DNA from: Lachnospiraceae bacterium
Lineage (GTDB): Bacteria > Bacillota > Clostridia > Lachnospirales > Lachnospiraceae
NCBI GenBank assembly: GCA_017621075.1
Contig: JAGATV010000058.1
Coordinates: 1 to 64,000 of the forward strand
Reading direction: 5' to 3'
DNA length: 64,000 nucleotides
The notes under the pieces were generated by a model, which saw only the letters and a list, made by a program, of their open reading frames with translations, ran no database searches and had not been told where the DNA came from. This document shows, in pieces, positions 8,553 to 17,391 of the stretch. The translations under genes were made by a program, and so were the position numbers. How positions within the stretch are numbered: position 1 is the stretch's first letter; every line of letters begins with the position of its first letter.

Positions 8553-8628
8553 CTTGCTATTAAAGTTAAAGCCAACATATGAAAACGATAAAAAAAGAGT
8601 AGTTGCTATTAGTAGCAAATTAGTAGCA
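8553..8628. other. Candidate integrase arm-binding repeats near the attachment end
   Basis: Between the integrase stop and guaA there are two perfect direct repeats ATTAGTAGCA (8608-8617 and 8619-8628). An overlapping inverted repeat TTGCTA / TAGCAA starts at 8604, and a further TTGCTATTA starts at about 8553. Repeats of this kind beside an integrase gene are typical arm-type binding sites. The crossover core is probably in the guaA end near 8687-8700. Confidence 0.5.
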
Positions 8629-8679
8629 GAGCAAAAGAAAAAGTCTCGGAATCCGCTTGTTTAGCGGATTCCAAGACTT
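8629..8679 (-). terminator. Rho-independent terminator of guaA
   Basis: On the minus strand an AAGTCT-GGAATCCGC stem (15 pairs with one mismatch) with a 7-base loop is followed by TTTTTCTTTT, starting 7 bp after the guaA stop. If the crossover lies inside the guaA end, this terminator is supplied by the mobile element. Confidence 0.85.
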
Positions 8680-8686
8680 GTGGCTC

Positions 8687-10231
8687 TTATTCAAACTCTA
8701 TCGTTCCCGGCGGCTTGCTGGTGATATCATACAGTACCCTGTTGACATGTGACACCTCATTGATGATCCTGCTGGTCACCTTCTGCAGCACGGGCCATGG
8801 AATCTCTGCGCTCTCTGCGGTCATGAAGTCCACGGTATGCACGGCGCGCAGCGCCACGGCATAGTCATAGGTCCTTTCGTCACCCATGACGCCCACGGAC
8901 CGCATGTTAGTCAGGGCTGCAAAGTACTGGTTGATGCTCCTGTCCAGACCGACATTGGCAATCTCTTCACGGTAGATGGCATCGGCATCCTGGACGATCT
9001 TCACCTTTTCGGCAGTGACTTCGCCGATGATGCGGACACCCAGGCCGGGACCGGGGAACGGCTGACGGAACACAAGGTGCTCCGGAATGCCAAGCTCCAA
9101 TCCCACCTTGCGCACTTCGTCCTTGAACAGGTTGCGCAGGGGCTCGATGATCTCTTTGAAATCCACATAGTCAGGCAGACCGCCTACATTGTGGTGGGAC
9201 TTGATCACAGCGGATTCTCCGCCCAGGCCGCTTTCCACCACATCTGGATAGATAGTTCCCTGCACCAGGAAATCCACAGTACCGATCTTCTTGGCTTCTT
9301 CCTCGAACACGCGGATAAATTCTTCGCCGATGATTTTTCTCTTCTTTTCCGGTTCGGATACTCCGGCAAGTTTTCCATAGAAACGATCCTGGGCATTGAC
9401 ACGGATAAAATTCAGGTCATAATTTCCGGAAGGGCCGAAGATGGCCTCCACTTCGTCGCCCTCATTCTTTCTCAGCAATCCATGATCTACAAATACGCAG
9501 GTCAGCTGTGTGCCCACTGCCTTGGACAGAAGAACCGCTGCCACGGAGGAATCCACACCGCCGGACAGAGCACAGAGTACCTTGCCGTTTCCCACCTTTT
9601 CACGGATGGCCTTTACGGATTCTTCCACAAAGGAATCCATTCTCCAGTCGCCGCAGCATCCACAGATATTGCGAACGAAGTTGTACAGCATCTTGGAGCC
9701 CTCCACGGTATGGAGCACTTCCGGATGGAACTGGATGGCATAAAGTTTTCTTTCCACACACTCGGCTGCTGCCACGGGGCAGTTTGCAGTAGTTGCCACT
9801 GTGCGGAAACCGGGTGCCATTTCTGCAATATAATCAAAGTGGCTCATCCAGCAGATCGTATCTTCACTTACATCTGCAAAAAGAGCGGAGGTCTTGTCCA
9901 CTTTTACCTCTGTCTTGCCATATTCGCGGACTGCTGCCCGAGCTACCCTGCCGCCCAACACATGAGCCATCAGTTGTGCGCCGTAGCACAGGCCAAGCAC
10001 CGGGATGCCCAAATTGAACAGCTCTTCGGAACAGGTGGCAGCACCTTCCTCATAACAGCTGCTGGGTCCTCCTGTCAAGATGATTCCCTTGGGATTCATG
10101 GCTTTGATCTTGTCCAGATCTGTCTTGTAAGAATAAATCTCACAATATACGTTACATTCTCTGACGCGCCTTGCCACAAGCTGGTTGTACTGTCCGCCAA
10201 AGTCGATGACAACTACCAATTCTTTCTGCAT
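8687..10231 (-). CDS. guaA: GMP synthase (glutamine-hydrolysing)
   Basis: This 514-residue cytoplasmic enzyme converts XMP to GMP with ATP and glutamine. The N-terminal class I glutamine amidotransferase domain has the nucleophile C82 (GLCYGAQ) and H169/E171 (FHPEV). The ATP pyrophosphatase domain has the PP-loop SGGVDSS at 223-229, and the dimerisation domain ends in PPGTIEFE. The length is normal and nothing is missing, although a mobile element sits at the 3' end. The usual C-terminal IEWE is IEFE here. It appears monocistronic with its own promoter and terminator. Confidence 0.98.
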   Translation of the reverse strand: MQKELVVVIDFGGQYNQLVARRVRECNVYCEIYSYKTDLDKIKAMNPKGIILTGGPSSCYEEGAATCSEELFNLGIPVLGLCYGAQLMAHVLGGRVARAAVREYGKTEVKVDKTSALFADVSEDTICWMSHFDYIAEMAPGFRTVATTANCPVAAAECVERKLYAIQFHPEVLHTVEGSKMLYNFVRNICGCCGDWRMDSFVEESVKAIREKVGNGKVLCALSGGVDSSVAAVLLSKAVGTQLTCVFVDHGLLRKNEGDEVEAIFGPSGNYDLNFIRVNAQDRFYGKLAGVSEPEKKRKIIGEEFIRVFEEEAKKIGTVDFLVQGTIYPDVVESGLGGESAVIKSHHNVGGLPDYVDFKEIIEPLRNLFKDEVRKVGLELGIPEHLVFRQPFPGPGLGVRIIGEVTAEKVKIVQDADAIYREEIANVGLDRSINQYFAALTNMRSVGVMGDERTYDYAVALRAVHTVDFMTAESAEIPWPVLQKVTSRIINEVSHVNRVLYDITSKPPGTIEFE

Positions 10232-10282
10232 AGTTTCCTCCTGTAGGGAATCCCTGATCCCCCCACCTATTTATCTTATTAA

Positions 10283-10311
10283 ATTATAAGATAGATGCAG
10301 GGGTAAGTCAA
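10283..10311 (-). promoter_or_regulatory. guaA promoter
   Basis: TTGACT (10306-10311), 17 bp, TATAAT (10283-10288) on the minus strand, giving a leader of about 45 bases. Confidence 0.75.
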
Positions 10312-10329
10312 AACATTTATCAAAAACTC

Positions 10330-10408
10330 TTGTATCTTTCTTTTTTCTGTGATATATTAAATGTATGAAAGTGGGTTATTAGACTTGTTCGGAAAAGGAT
10401 TTCCGAAC
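10330..10408 (+). promoter_or_regulatory. Promoter and leader hairpin of the FliD-like gene
   Basis: TTGTAT (10330-10335), 17 bp, TATATT (10353-10358). The leader then contains a perfect 9-bp hairpin GTTCGGAAA / TTTCCGAAC (10387-10408) about 60 bases before the start codon. There is no T-run after it, so it is not an obvious terminator. Confidence 0.5.
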
Positions 10409-10466
10409 TCCCGCAAAGTCATTTTGCACATAGTCACACATTTCAAGGAAGAAAGGAGGCGTGACA

Positions 10467-11762
10467 ATGGGTGCTGTTCTGAACACTGTTTATAACAATT
10501 ATCTGACTACATATGCTCCAAAGAGTCTCACCCGCTATGACACTCACAAAAAGAGCGAACTTCGTAGTGTTTACAATTCCATTGTCAAATTGAACAAAGA
10601 GTCTCCCTGGTATCTTCCCACCACCAACAGGGAAACCCAGAAGTACGCGGTGGATTTAAAAGAGAATGCCCGTGCACTCCACAATACCATTGCCCAGTTG
10701 GGCGGTCTTGAGGAAAACGGTCTTTTGAACAAGAAGAGTGCTTTTTCCACAGACGAAAACGTTGCTTCCGCCACCTATATCGGGGCCAAGGCGCCGGAAG
10801 GCATGGTGCCGGAGTTTACTTTAGAGGTTCAGTCACTGGCCTCTCCCCAGGAGAATCTGGGACTTTTCCTTCCTGATTCCAAGGTAGGACTGCCTGCCGA
10901 TACCTACTCCTTTGATATTGCCATCAATGACATGAATTACGAGTTTCAGTTCTCCATCGGTGAGGATGAGACCAACAAAGAAGTGCAGGAGCGTCTGGCA
11001 AGGCTGATCAACAATTCCGACATCGGTCTCAAGGCTTCCGTGGAAGAATCCGACCGACTGACTTCCCTAAAGCTTGTCTCTGAGTCCACCGGTCTTGCCG
11101 GCGGACGGGAACAGATCTTTGCCATTACCGATGACCGCACCAGCAAAACTGCGGGCACGGTAGCTTATTTCGGCCTTGATTATACCAGCAGGGAGGCCTC
11201 CAATGCCCAATTCAAGGTGAACGGCGAGGATCGCTCTGCCTCCTCCAATCACTTCACGGTAGGCAAACTGTTTGAAGTCCAGCTAAATGGCGTGAGCCCT
11301 GAAGGCGAACCCGTCTCCATCGGTCTGAAAACAGACTTAGAGTCCCTTACCGACAATGTGACCCATCTGATCCAGGGTTATAATGATTTTGTAAAGGCGG
11401 CTTCTTCCTATTTGGAATCTCAGTCCAAAAGCAGACAATTAGTAAAAGAAATGGGCAACATCGCCGGACTTTACAACGATTCCCTGGAGTCCATGGGCAT
11501 GTCCTTGAACGAGGACGGCACCTTGGAGATTGACAAAAGCAGGCTCCGCCAGGCAGCCGATGCCTCAGAAAATGTCACGGATACGTTTGCATACCTGCGG
11601 GACTTTTCCAACGCTCTGCTGAGCAAGAGCCGTCAGGTATCCTTAAATCCCATGGATTATGTGGAACGCACCATGGTGGCTTACAAGAACCCCGGCCACA
11701 ATTTTGTGAGTCCCTACGCTACCAGCGCTTATAGCGGCATGATGTTCAACGGATATTGTTAA
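10467..11762 (+). CDS. FliD-like (flagellar hook-associated protein 2) protein, isolated from flagellar genes
   Basis: This 431-residue protein has no signal peptide. The C-terminal third matches the FliD C-terminal pattern: LESLTDNVTHLIQGYNDFVK, then SMGMSLNEDGTLEIDKSRL. The middle carries a FliD-type beta-rich segment with FTLEVQSLASPQ. The N-terminus differs from usual FliD. FliD normally caps the filament; this version is shorter and stands alone, so it may be a paralogue with another export or capping role. The start at 10467 has AGGAGG seven bases upstream; a GTG six bases earlier is less likely. A bidirectional terminator follows. Confidence 0.7.
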   Translation: MGAVLNTVYNNYLTTYAPKSLTRYDTHKKSELRSVYNSIVKLNKESPWYLPTTNRETQKYAVDLKENARALHNTIAQLGGLEENGLLNKKSAFSTDENVASATYIGAKAPEGMVPEFTLEVQSLASPQENLGLFLPDSKVGLPADTYSFDIAINDMNYEFQFSIGEDETNKEVQERLARLINNSDIGLKASVEESDRLTSLKLVSESTGLAGGREQIFAITDDRTSKTAGTVAYFGLDYTSREASNAQFKVNGEDRSASSNHFTVGKLFEVQLNGVSPEGEPVSIGLKTDLESLTDNVTHLIQGYNDFVKAASSYLESQSKSRQLVKEMGNIAGLYNDSLESMGMSLNEDGTLEIDKSRLRQAADASENVTDTFAYLRDFSNALLSKSRQVSLNPMDYVERTMVAYKNPGHNFVSPYATSAYSGMMFNGYC

Positions 11763-11800
11763 AGGCAGTCAGATGCCAAACATCTGACTGCCTTATTTTA
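11763..11800. terminator. Bidirectional terminator between the FliD-like gene and glf
   Basis: A perfect 13-bp stem (AGGCAGTCAGATG) with a 5-base loop is followed by TTATTTTA on the plus strand. It overlaps the glf stop codon, so it can serve both convergent genes. Confidence 0.85.
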
Positions 11801-12911
11801 GCTCTGCTTCTGCCATGTCCCAGGCTGCTTCTATCACCTTATCCATGTCATAGTAACGGTATTGTCCCAGTCTGCCGCCAAATAACACGTTCTTTTCTTT
11901 CTCGGCAAATTCTCTGTATCTTCCGAACAATTCGTTATTCCTGTCATCATTGATGGGATAATAGGGTTCGTCACCCATTTCCCAGTTGGCAGGGTATTCT
12001 CTGGTTATAACGGTTCCCTTCCCGGTGCCGAACTCAAAATGCTTGTGCTCGATGATGCGGGTATAAGGCACTTCTCTTTCGGTATAATTCACCACGGCAT
12101 TGCCCTGATAGTTGTCACAATCCGGCAGGAACTCCTCCTCAAATCTGAGAGAACGATACTGAAGCTCTCCCAGACTGTAATCAAAATACTCGTCAATCAT
12201 ACCGGTGTAGAGTATCTTGTCAAAAGTATCCGGATCTGCTTTGGCAGCATTTTCTTTGAGAAAATCTTTGTAGGCGATCCCCAGCTGCACAGGCGTATCT
12301 TTCAGAAGTTTTTCAATGATTGCGGTATAACCGCCGATGGGAATACCCTGATAGCGGTCCGTAAAATAATTGTTATCATAAGTGAAGCGCACCGGAAGTC
12401 GTTTGATGATAAAGGCCGGAAGATCCTTGCAGTCCCTTCCCCACTGTTTTTCGGTATAGCCCTTTACCAGCTTCTCATACACATCCCTGCCCACCAGGGA
12501 AAGTGCCTGTTCCTCCAGATTGCCCGGTTCTGTGATCCCTTCGGCACGGCGCTGCTTTTCAATCTGTGCCCTGGCCTCTGACGGAGTGCGGACTCCCCAC
12601 ATCCTGTTAAAGGTATTCATATTGAAGGGAAGGTTGTACAGTTCATCCCGGTAGACAGCCACAGGAGAGTTGATATAGTGGTTAAACTCTGCAAATTGGT
12701 TCACATAATCCCAAACTTTCTTGTTGGAAGTGTGAAAAATATGCGCACCGTACTTATGCACCTGAATGCCGTTTTCTTCCTTCGTATAGATATTGCCGCC
12801 CACATTAGGCCGCCTGTCAATACAGTAGCAGGTCTTCCCGGCTTTCTTCATCTCGCAGGCAAACACAGCTCCAAAGAGCCCTGTTCCCACGATCAGATAG
12901 TCGTATCTCAT
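11793..12911 (-). CDS. glf: UDP-galactopyranose mutase
   Basis: This 372-residue flavoenzyme converts UDP-galactopyranose to UDP-galactofuranose for cell-surface glycans. It has the FAD-binding GTGLFGAVFA motif at residues 8-17, RRPNVGGNIYT, and the active-site region KYGAHIFHTSN. The start codon overlaps the stop of an Xre regulator by 4 bases, so the pair is co-translated. GalE and the UDP-sugar pyrophosphorylase at 25.5-27.8 kb could supply its substrate. Confidence 0.95.
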   Translation of the reverse strand: MRYDYLIVGTGLFGAVFACEMKKAGKTCYCIDRRPNVGGNIYTKEENGIQVHKYGAHIFHTSNKKVWDYVNQFAEFNHYINSPVAVYRDELYNLPFNMNTFNRMWGVRTPSEARAQIEKQRRAEGITEPGNLEEQALSLVGRDVYEKLVKGYTEKQWGRDCKDLPAFIIKRLPVRFTYDNNYFTDRYQGIPIGGYTAIIEKLLKDTPVQLGIAYKDFLKENAAKADPDTFDKILYTGMIDEYFDYSLGELQYRSLRFEEEFLPDCDNYQGNAVVNYTEREVPYTRIIEHKHFEFGTGKGTVITREYPANWEMGDEPYYPINDDRNNELFGRYREFAEKEKNVLFGGRLGQYRYYDMDKVIEAAWDMAEAELK

Positions 12912-13258
12912 TTACTCTTCTTTCCTTTTGCCTTGTATTTATCGATCTGCACGAAATCATCCATCAGCTCCAAGATCTTGTCACGTCCCGCCTGGTTCAG
13001 CTTTACATAATACTGCATAACGCGGTTTTCCAGAAGCTGCGCACCCAGGGAAGTGTCTCTCTCCAGGGAAGAAAAATCCACAGGGTTCAGGCTGAGCTTG
13101 TCACACATCTTGATAACAGTACCGTAAGCCATACCTTCAATGCCTCTCTCCAATGCCGTCACCAAAGTACTGTACGGGATATTCATCTCGATGGCAAACT
13201 GACGCACGCTGCGATACTGGTTCAAAATCTCTTTTTTCAAGATCTCTGCTTTTGTCAT
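12908..13258 (-). CDS. Xre-family HTH regulator
   Basis: This 116-residue protein has an N-terminal helix-turn-helix (FAIEMNIPYSTLVTALERG) and a C-terminal helical tail ending in a basic run (KYKAKGKKSK). It is translationally coupled to glf by a 4-base overlap. It may regulate glf or simply share its transcript. The ribosome binding site is GGAGG. Confidence 0.75.
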   Translation of the reverse strand: MTKAEILKKEILNQYRSVRQFAIEMNIPYSTLVTALERGIEGMAYGTVIKMCDKLSLNPVDFSSLERDTSLGAQLLENRVMQYYVKLNQAGRDKILELMDDFVQIDKYKAKGKKSK

Positions 13259-13365
13259 ATTTTTTTCCTCCGTTGTCTTTCTATTTCTTTCACAGGTCTA
13301 ATATACGATATTCCGTGTGCTTTTTCAAGTCTTATTCCAAAGTTTGGAAATCCTTAAGAATTTTT

Positions 13366-14265
13366 TTATAATTCGTTCGTAAACGTTTCCAATTTTAGTC
13401 CATACACCTGTATGATTTCCAATTTTGTGCTCTCATACAGGTCTCTTGGGGTCACCAAAAGACCGCCATCCCCATCCAGGTCAAACCCAAATCTCTCATA
13501 AGCGCTCCAGATCAGATAGGCGCATTGTGTGCCTGCGCTTTCCTCTTTTTGCCCCCCGGGAACCACCCCTGCGCTCAGTCTGTACGGAAGCCCCACAAGG
13601 TTTGCGGCAGCGTAATCTGCGATTTCTTTTCGTTTTGCCAAAGGAGCATCCCGTAGCCGCAACACAGCTACGGAAGGATAATCTGCCCAATGTTCCAAGG
13701 AACACACCCGGGAATCGCTGCCAAGCTCTGTAGCCTCCAGCACCAGCCCTTTTTCTGCATCCACTACCATTCCCGCATGGCCGCTCCGCCAGCCCAGGAA
13801 ATGGCAGTTGAAAGTCACCAGGATATCCCCATCCTCAAGAGCCGCAAAACAGCCACAGCCCATCGGCGGCTCCATCCTGTCCGTAAACAGCTCCTGTCTG
13901 GTAACCGGGGTGTTGGGTGCACAGTCTATCGTCCGCAAGGCAAACAGTCTCTCCTGAAGAAATCTTAGTTGTTTCAGGATTCTCTCCCGTTCCGCTTCCG
14001 GGAGATCCGTCTCTTTTAGTGGCTCCAAAAGGGCATCCACCGATGCTCTTCCCAGTCCGGTCTGCTGTAAGAGCAGACGGTAATCTTCCTCGGTCAGCTC
14101 TTCTCTTTCCAGGCAGAAACTCACATCAGTCTTCCCATACTCCGGCGTATAGTGGGCAGTGTTTTCCGCATGCAGGCACCAGACCGCCAGACCGATCCAG
14201 ACCGCCGCAGCGGCCCCTGCCGCCCACACTGTCCTTGTCACTCTCCGTCCGTTTCTCTTTCCCAT
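13366..14265 (-). CDS. YiiX-like permuted NlpC/P60 (papain-fold) membrane-anchored protein
   Basis: This 299-residue protein has an N-terminal basic stretch and one membrane anchor (about 12-32). The C-terminal half fits the permuted YiiX/DUF830 type of the NlpC/P60 superfamily: GDILVTFNCHF, the catalytic His in SGHAGMVVD, and the Cys in GTQCAYLIWSAYERFG. Such enzymes act on peptidoglycan peptides, lipids or amide bonds; the substrate here is unknown. The ATG at 14265 (GGAG five bases upstream) is preferred over the GTG at 14271. The neighbouring cardiolipin synthase gene is upstream on the same strand. Confidence 0.65.
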   Translation of the reverse strand: MGKRNGRRVTRTVWAAGAAAAVWIGLAVWCLHAENTAHYTPEYGKTDVSFCLEREELTEEDYRLLLQQTGLGRASVDALLEPLKETDLPEAERERILKQLRFLQERLFALRTIDCAPNTPVTRQELFTDRMEPPMGCGCFAALEDGDILVTFNCHFLGWRSGHAGMVVDAEKGLVLEATELGSDSRVCSLEHWADYPSVAVLRLRDAPLAKRKEIADYAAANLVGLPYRLSAGVVPGGQKEESAGTQCAYLIWSAYERFGFDLDGDGGLLVTPRDLYESTKLEIIQVYGLKLETFTNEL

Positions 14266-14325
14266 CTGCACTCCAGCTTTCCTTTTTCTTAGCTATTGCC
14301 GGATTGCAGGGATCTTATACCGTTT

Positions 14326-15867
14326 TTATAAAAGCGGTGCAAACAGGCGCAGGATGCACTGTCCCATCCGCAGTGCCCTGGAACGTCCTGTGCGGTATTT
14401 TTCCGTCACTTCTTCGCAGACCGGGAATACACGATCAAAATCAGCCTTCACATCGGCCACCGCATCACAGCCATAAAATAATGTGCCGTTCTCAAAATGC
14501 AGATAGAGGCTGCGATAGTCCAGATTGATGGTTCCTACGGTTGCCACTTCATCATCGGATACACACTGCTTGGCATGGCAGAAGCCCGGCGTATATTCAA
14601 AGATGCGCACACCGCCCTCCACCAGTCTGCCGTAATAAGACCTGGTCATGTTATATACGATCTTCTTGTCGGGAATGCCGGGGGTAATGATACGCACATC
14701 CACACCCCGCTTGGCTGCCAATTCCATTTCGCGGTTCATCTCATCTGTGATGATCAGATACGGCGTCATAAAATAGACATAGCGCTTTGCATTCTTGATC
14801 ACGTTGAGGTAAACATTCTCCCCCACTCTTTCCTTGTCCAGGGGACTGTCCGCATAGGGCTGTACATAGCCCTTTCCCACGGCCTTATAGTCCGTGTCGG
14901 GAAAATAGGGTTCATACTGTCTGCTGCCTTTGTCGATCACATTCCACATTTCCAAAAAGGTCACCGTCAGGTTCCTGACTGCGTCCCCCTCCATACGGAT
15001 ACCCGTATCCTTCCACCTTCCGTAGGGATGTGTGATGTTGAAATATTCGTCTGCCAGGTTATAGCCGCCGGTAAATCCCACCTTGCCGTCAATGACCGTG
15101 ATCTTGCGGTGATCCCTGTTATTCACGAACAGATTTAACACCGGAAGCACAGGATTGAACACCTTACATTTGATCCCCAGTTTTTCCATCCGCTTGATAA
15201 AGTCCATATTGATGAAACCGACGCTGCCCACATCATCATAGATCATCCTGACGTCCACACCCGCTGCCGCACGCTCCGAAAGAGCTGCCTGCAGGTGGCC
15301 AAAGGCTTCTGCCTCTTCAATGGCATGGTATTCCATAAAAATGAAACGCTCTGCCTTTTGCAGATCGGCAAGCTGGGCCTCAAACCCTTTATCCGCCTCA
15401 TCATAGAACACCACATCCGTATTGGTGTATACCGGATAGCCTGCATATCCGCCAAGATAGCGGCACTGATTTGCCACCCCCGGATTCTCCTCCTGAAGTT
15501 CTTCCAGGACTTTGCCATCCTGCACCAGATAGGGCACCAGTTCTTGATCCACCTTTTCAAAACGTTCCCGCATCTTTCGGGTCACCTGGGAATGTCCCAC
15601 CAGGGCATACAGGCTCACACCCATGACAGGAAATGCCAGGATCAGCATGATCCATGGCATCTTCATGGCCGCATTGCTGTGCTCCCCATAGATCTTAAGG
15701 GCAGTCAGCAGCGCCAGCACACTGGTAATAATAGAAATCACTGCCGAATACTGATTCAGTTTCAAAACTAACAAAAGTAGCCATGCGACCTGAATCAGCA
15801 CGGCTACTCCTGCAAATATCAATCTTCCAACACTGTTCCTTACTTCTGTCTTTCCGTTTTTATTCAT
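14326..15867 (-). CDS. cls: Cardiolipin synthase, phospholipase D family (first copy)
   Basis: This 513-residue membrane enzyme condenses two phosphatidylglycerols to cardiolipin. Two N-terminal transmembrane helices (about 12-80) precede two PLD motifs: HRKITVIDGKVGFTGGYN, and HAKQCVSDDEVATVGTINLD. A second copy lies at 39181-40653. Only about 60 bp separate it from the downstream YiiX-like gene. Confidence 0.93.
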   Translation of the reverse strand: MNKNGKTEVRNSVGRLIFAGVAVLIQVAWLLLLVLKLNQYSAVISIITSVLALLTALKIYGEHSNAAMKMPWIMLILAFPVMGVSLYALVGHSQVTRKMRERFEKVDQELVPYLVQDGKVLEELQEENPGVANQCRYLGGYAGYPVYTNTDVVFYDEADKGFEAQLADLQKAERFIFMEYHAIEEAEAFGHLQAALSERAAAGVDVRMIYDDVGSVGFINMDFIKRMEKLGIKCKVFNPVLPVLNLFVNNRDHRKITVIDGKVGFTGGYNLADEYFNITHPYGRWKDTGIRMEGDAVRNLTVTFLEMWNVIDKGSRQYEPYFPDTDYKAVGKGYVQPYADSPLDKERVGENVYLNVIKNAKRYVYFMTPYLIITDEMNREMELAAKRGVDVRIITPGIPDKKIVYNMTRSYYGRLVEGGVRIFEYTPGFCHAKQCVSDDEVATVGTINLDYRSLYLHFENGTLFYGCDAVADVKADFDRVFPVCEEVTEKYRTGRSRALRMGQCILRLFAPLL

Positions 15868-15928
15868 AGCTTACTCTCCTTGAAAGACATTGTAATGCGG
15901 TTTTCAGATGATGTCAACTTTTTACAAA

Positions 15929-17119
15929 TTATGCCAAATATTTCTTTAACAGCTCTGTCTTGTCAATCTTCTCCCAGGGAAGATCCACATCCGTACGTCC
16001 AAAATGGCCGTAAGATGCAGTCTGCTTGTAAATAGGGCGGCGCAGATCCAGCATCTTGATGATCCCGGCAGGTCTCAGGTCAAAATTCTCTCGAATAATG
16101 TTTACCAGGGTCTCATCAGAAACTTTTCCGGTTCCGAAGGTGTCTACCATGACAGAGGTAGGATGTGCCACACCGATGGCATAAGACAACTGGATCTCAC
16201 ACTTTTCAGCCAGTCCGGCAGCCACAATGTTCTTTGCCACATAGCGCGCCGCATAAGCTGCACTCCTGTCTACCTTGGTGCAGTCTTTACCGGAGAAAGC
16301 ACCGCCGCCGTGACGGGCATATCCGCCATAGGTGTCAACGATGATCTTGCGCCCGGTGAGTCCGCTGTCGCCGTTGGGTCCGCCGATAACGAAACGTCCG
16401 GTGGGATTGATGAAGAACTTGGTGTCGTCGTCAATCATCTCCTTGGGAAGAACGGGCTCGAATACATATTTTTTGATGTCGGCATGGATCTGTTCCTGAG
16501 TCACCTTTTCGTCATGCTGGGTGGAAAGCACTACCGCTTCCAGGCGGAAGGGCTTGCCGTTCTCGTCATATTCCACGGACACCTGGCTCTTTCCGTCCGG
16601 TCTTAAATAGGGCAGCGTCCCATTCTTGCGGACCTCCGTGAGCTTACGGGTCAGCTTGTGAGCCAGGGAAATGGGATAGGGCATCAGTTCGGGTGTCTCA
16701 TTGGTTGCATATCCGAACATCATTCCCTGATCGCCTGCGCCGATGGCATCTAACTGCTCATCACTCATATGGCTCTCTCTTGCTTCCAACGCGTGATCCA
16801 CGCCCATAGCGATATCAGCGGACTGCTTGTCCAGTGCTACCATGACTGCACAGGTGTTGCCGTCAAAGCCCTTCTCGGAAGAATCATAGCCGATCTCGGT
16901 CACGGTCTTTCTCACGATCGCAGGGATGTCAATGTTCGCCTTGGTGGTGATCTCACCCATTACCAGAACAAAGCCGGTATTGGTGCAGGTCTCACACGCC
17001 ACGCGGCTGAAAGGGTCCTGCTCCATCAGTGCGTCCAGCACTGCATCGGATACGGCATCACAGATCTTGTCGGGATGTCCCTCAGTTACAGATTCAGAAG
17101 TAAATAGTCTCTTTTCCAT
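15929..17119 (-). CDS. metK: S-adenosylmethionine synthetase
   Basis: This 396-residue enzyme makes SAM from methionine and ATP. Recognisable motifs are [16 protein letters not shown] at the N-terminus, [12 protein letters not shown] near 126 and the [16 protein letters not shown] loop near 271. The length is that of the family. It is expressed behind a SAM-I riboswitch with a terminator, so high SAM would switch it off. Confidence 0.98.
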   Translation of the reverse strand: MEKRLFTSESVTEGHPDKICDAVSDAVLDALMEQDPFSRVACETCTNTGFVLVMGEITTKANIDIPAIVRKTVTEIGYDSSEKGFDGNTCAVMVALDKQSADIAMGVDHALEARESHMSDEQLDAIGAGDQGMMFGYATNETPELMPYPISLAHKLTRKLTEVRKNGTLPYLRPDGKSQVSVEYDENGKPFRLEAVVLSTQHDEKVTQEQIHADIKKYVFEPVLPKEMIDDDTKFFINPTGRFVIGGPNGDSGLTGRKIIVDTYGGYARHGGGAFSGKDCTKVDRSAAYAARYVAKNIVAAGLAEKCEIQLSYAIGVAHPTSVMVDTFGTGKVSDETLVNIIRENFDLRPAGIIKMLDLRRPIYKQTASYGHFGRTDVDLPWEKIDKTELLKKYLA

Positions 17120-17165
17120 TGTTTGTCCTTTCTATCCTCATAGGATAAATGTGTGTAAAGGTAAC

Positions 17166-17195
17166 TAAAAAGGTCCGCTCACAAGAAGCGGACCT
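17166..17195 (-). terminator. Riboswitch-controlled terminator upstream of metK
   Basis: On the minus strand AGGTCCGCT pairs with AGCGGACCT, followed by TTTTTAG. It lies directly after the SAM-I aptamer and about 50 bp before the metK start: the expression platform. Confidence 0.85.
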
Positions 17196-17216
17196 GTATC
17201 TTTCGATAATCAAATC

Positions 17217-17317
17217 CTCTTATTGTTCGACTATTGCTCGCTCAGGTGGGCACCTTCCATGAAGGGGTTGCCGTGGTTTCATCGATCCTATATATCTCCA
17301 CCAACTCTGAATAAGAG
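17217..17317 (-). promoter_or_regulatory. SAM-I (S-box) riboswitch
   Basis: Read on the minus strand, the 101-nt element begins and ends with the P1 strands CTCTTATT / AATAAGAG. It contains the conserved internal strings GATGAAACCACGGCAACC and GGAAGGTGCC of the S-box core. It is placed just ahead of a terminator and metK, the commonest S-box target. Confidence 0.95.
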
Positions 17318-17350
17318 AAATACAATATGGAATTTTCTTATCTTATAGTA

Positions 17351-17379
17351 AACATACTATGAATAGATTGCATTGTCAA
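17351..17379 (-). promoter_or_regulatory. metK promoter
   Basis: TTGACA (17374-17379), 17 bp, TATGTT (17351-17356) on the minus strand, about 30 bp upstream of the riboswitch. Confidence 0.65.
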
Positions 17380-17391
17380 GGTCTTTTGGCA

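Larger units (their letters stand above)
1..8689. mobile_element. Integrated mobilizable element, right-hand part, at the 3' end of guaA
   Basis: A tyrosine integrase, an Xre regulator, a small HTH protein, a MobC-like protein and a relaxase lie together between the window start and the 3' end of guaA. This is the layout of an integrative mobilizable element: it carries relaxase functions, but no conjugation ATPase or type IV secretion genes are seen. The left-hand helicase-nuclease operon looks like cargo and is visibly more AT-rich than the genes right of guaA. The integrase ends about 160 bp from the guaA stop codon. The 3' end of guaA is a known insertion site (Tn5801 and several genomic islands). 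No second copy of the guaA end was found to the left, so the element probably continues beyond the window. Confidence 0.75.

Noticed and set aside
8837..10246. 469-codon plus-strand ORF opposite guaA
   Set aside because: Antisense shadow of a certain gene; low-complexity translation, no ribosome binding site or family motif.
16375..16395. GCCGATAAC string in the metK region as a sigma-28 promoter
   Set aside because: Lies inside the metK coding sequence with no TAAA at the right distance and no downstream plus-strand gene.
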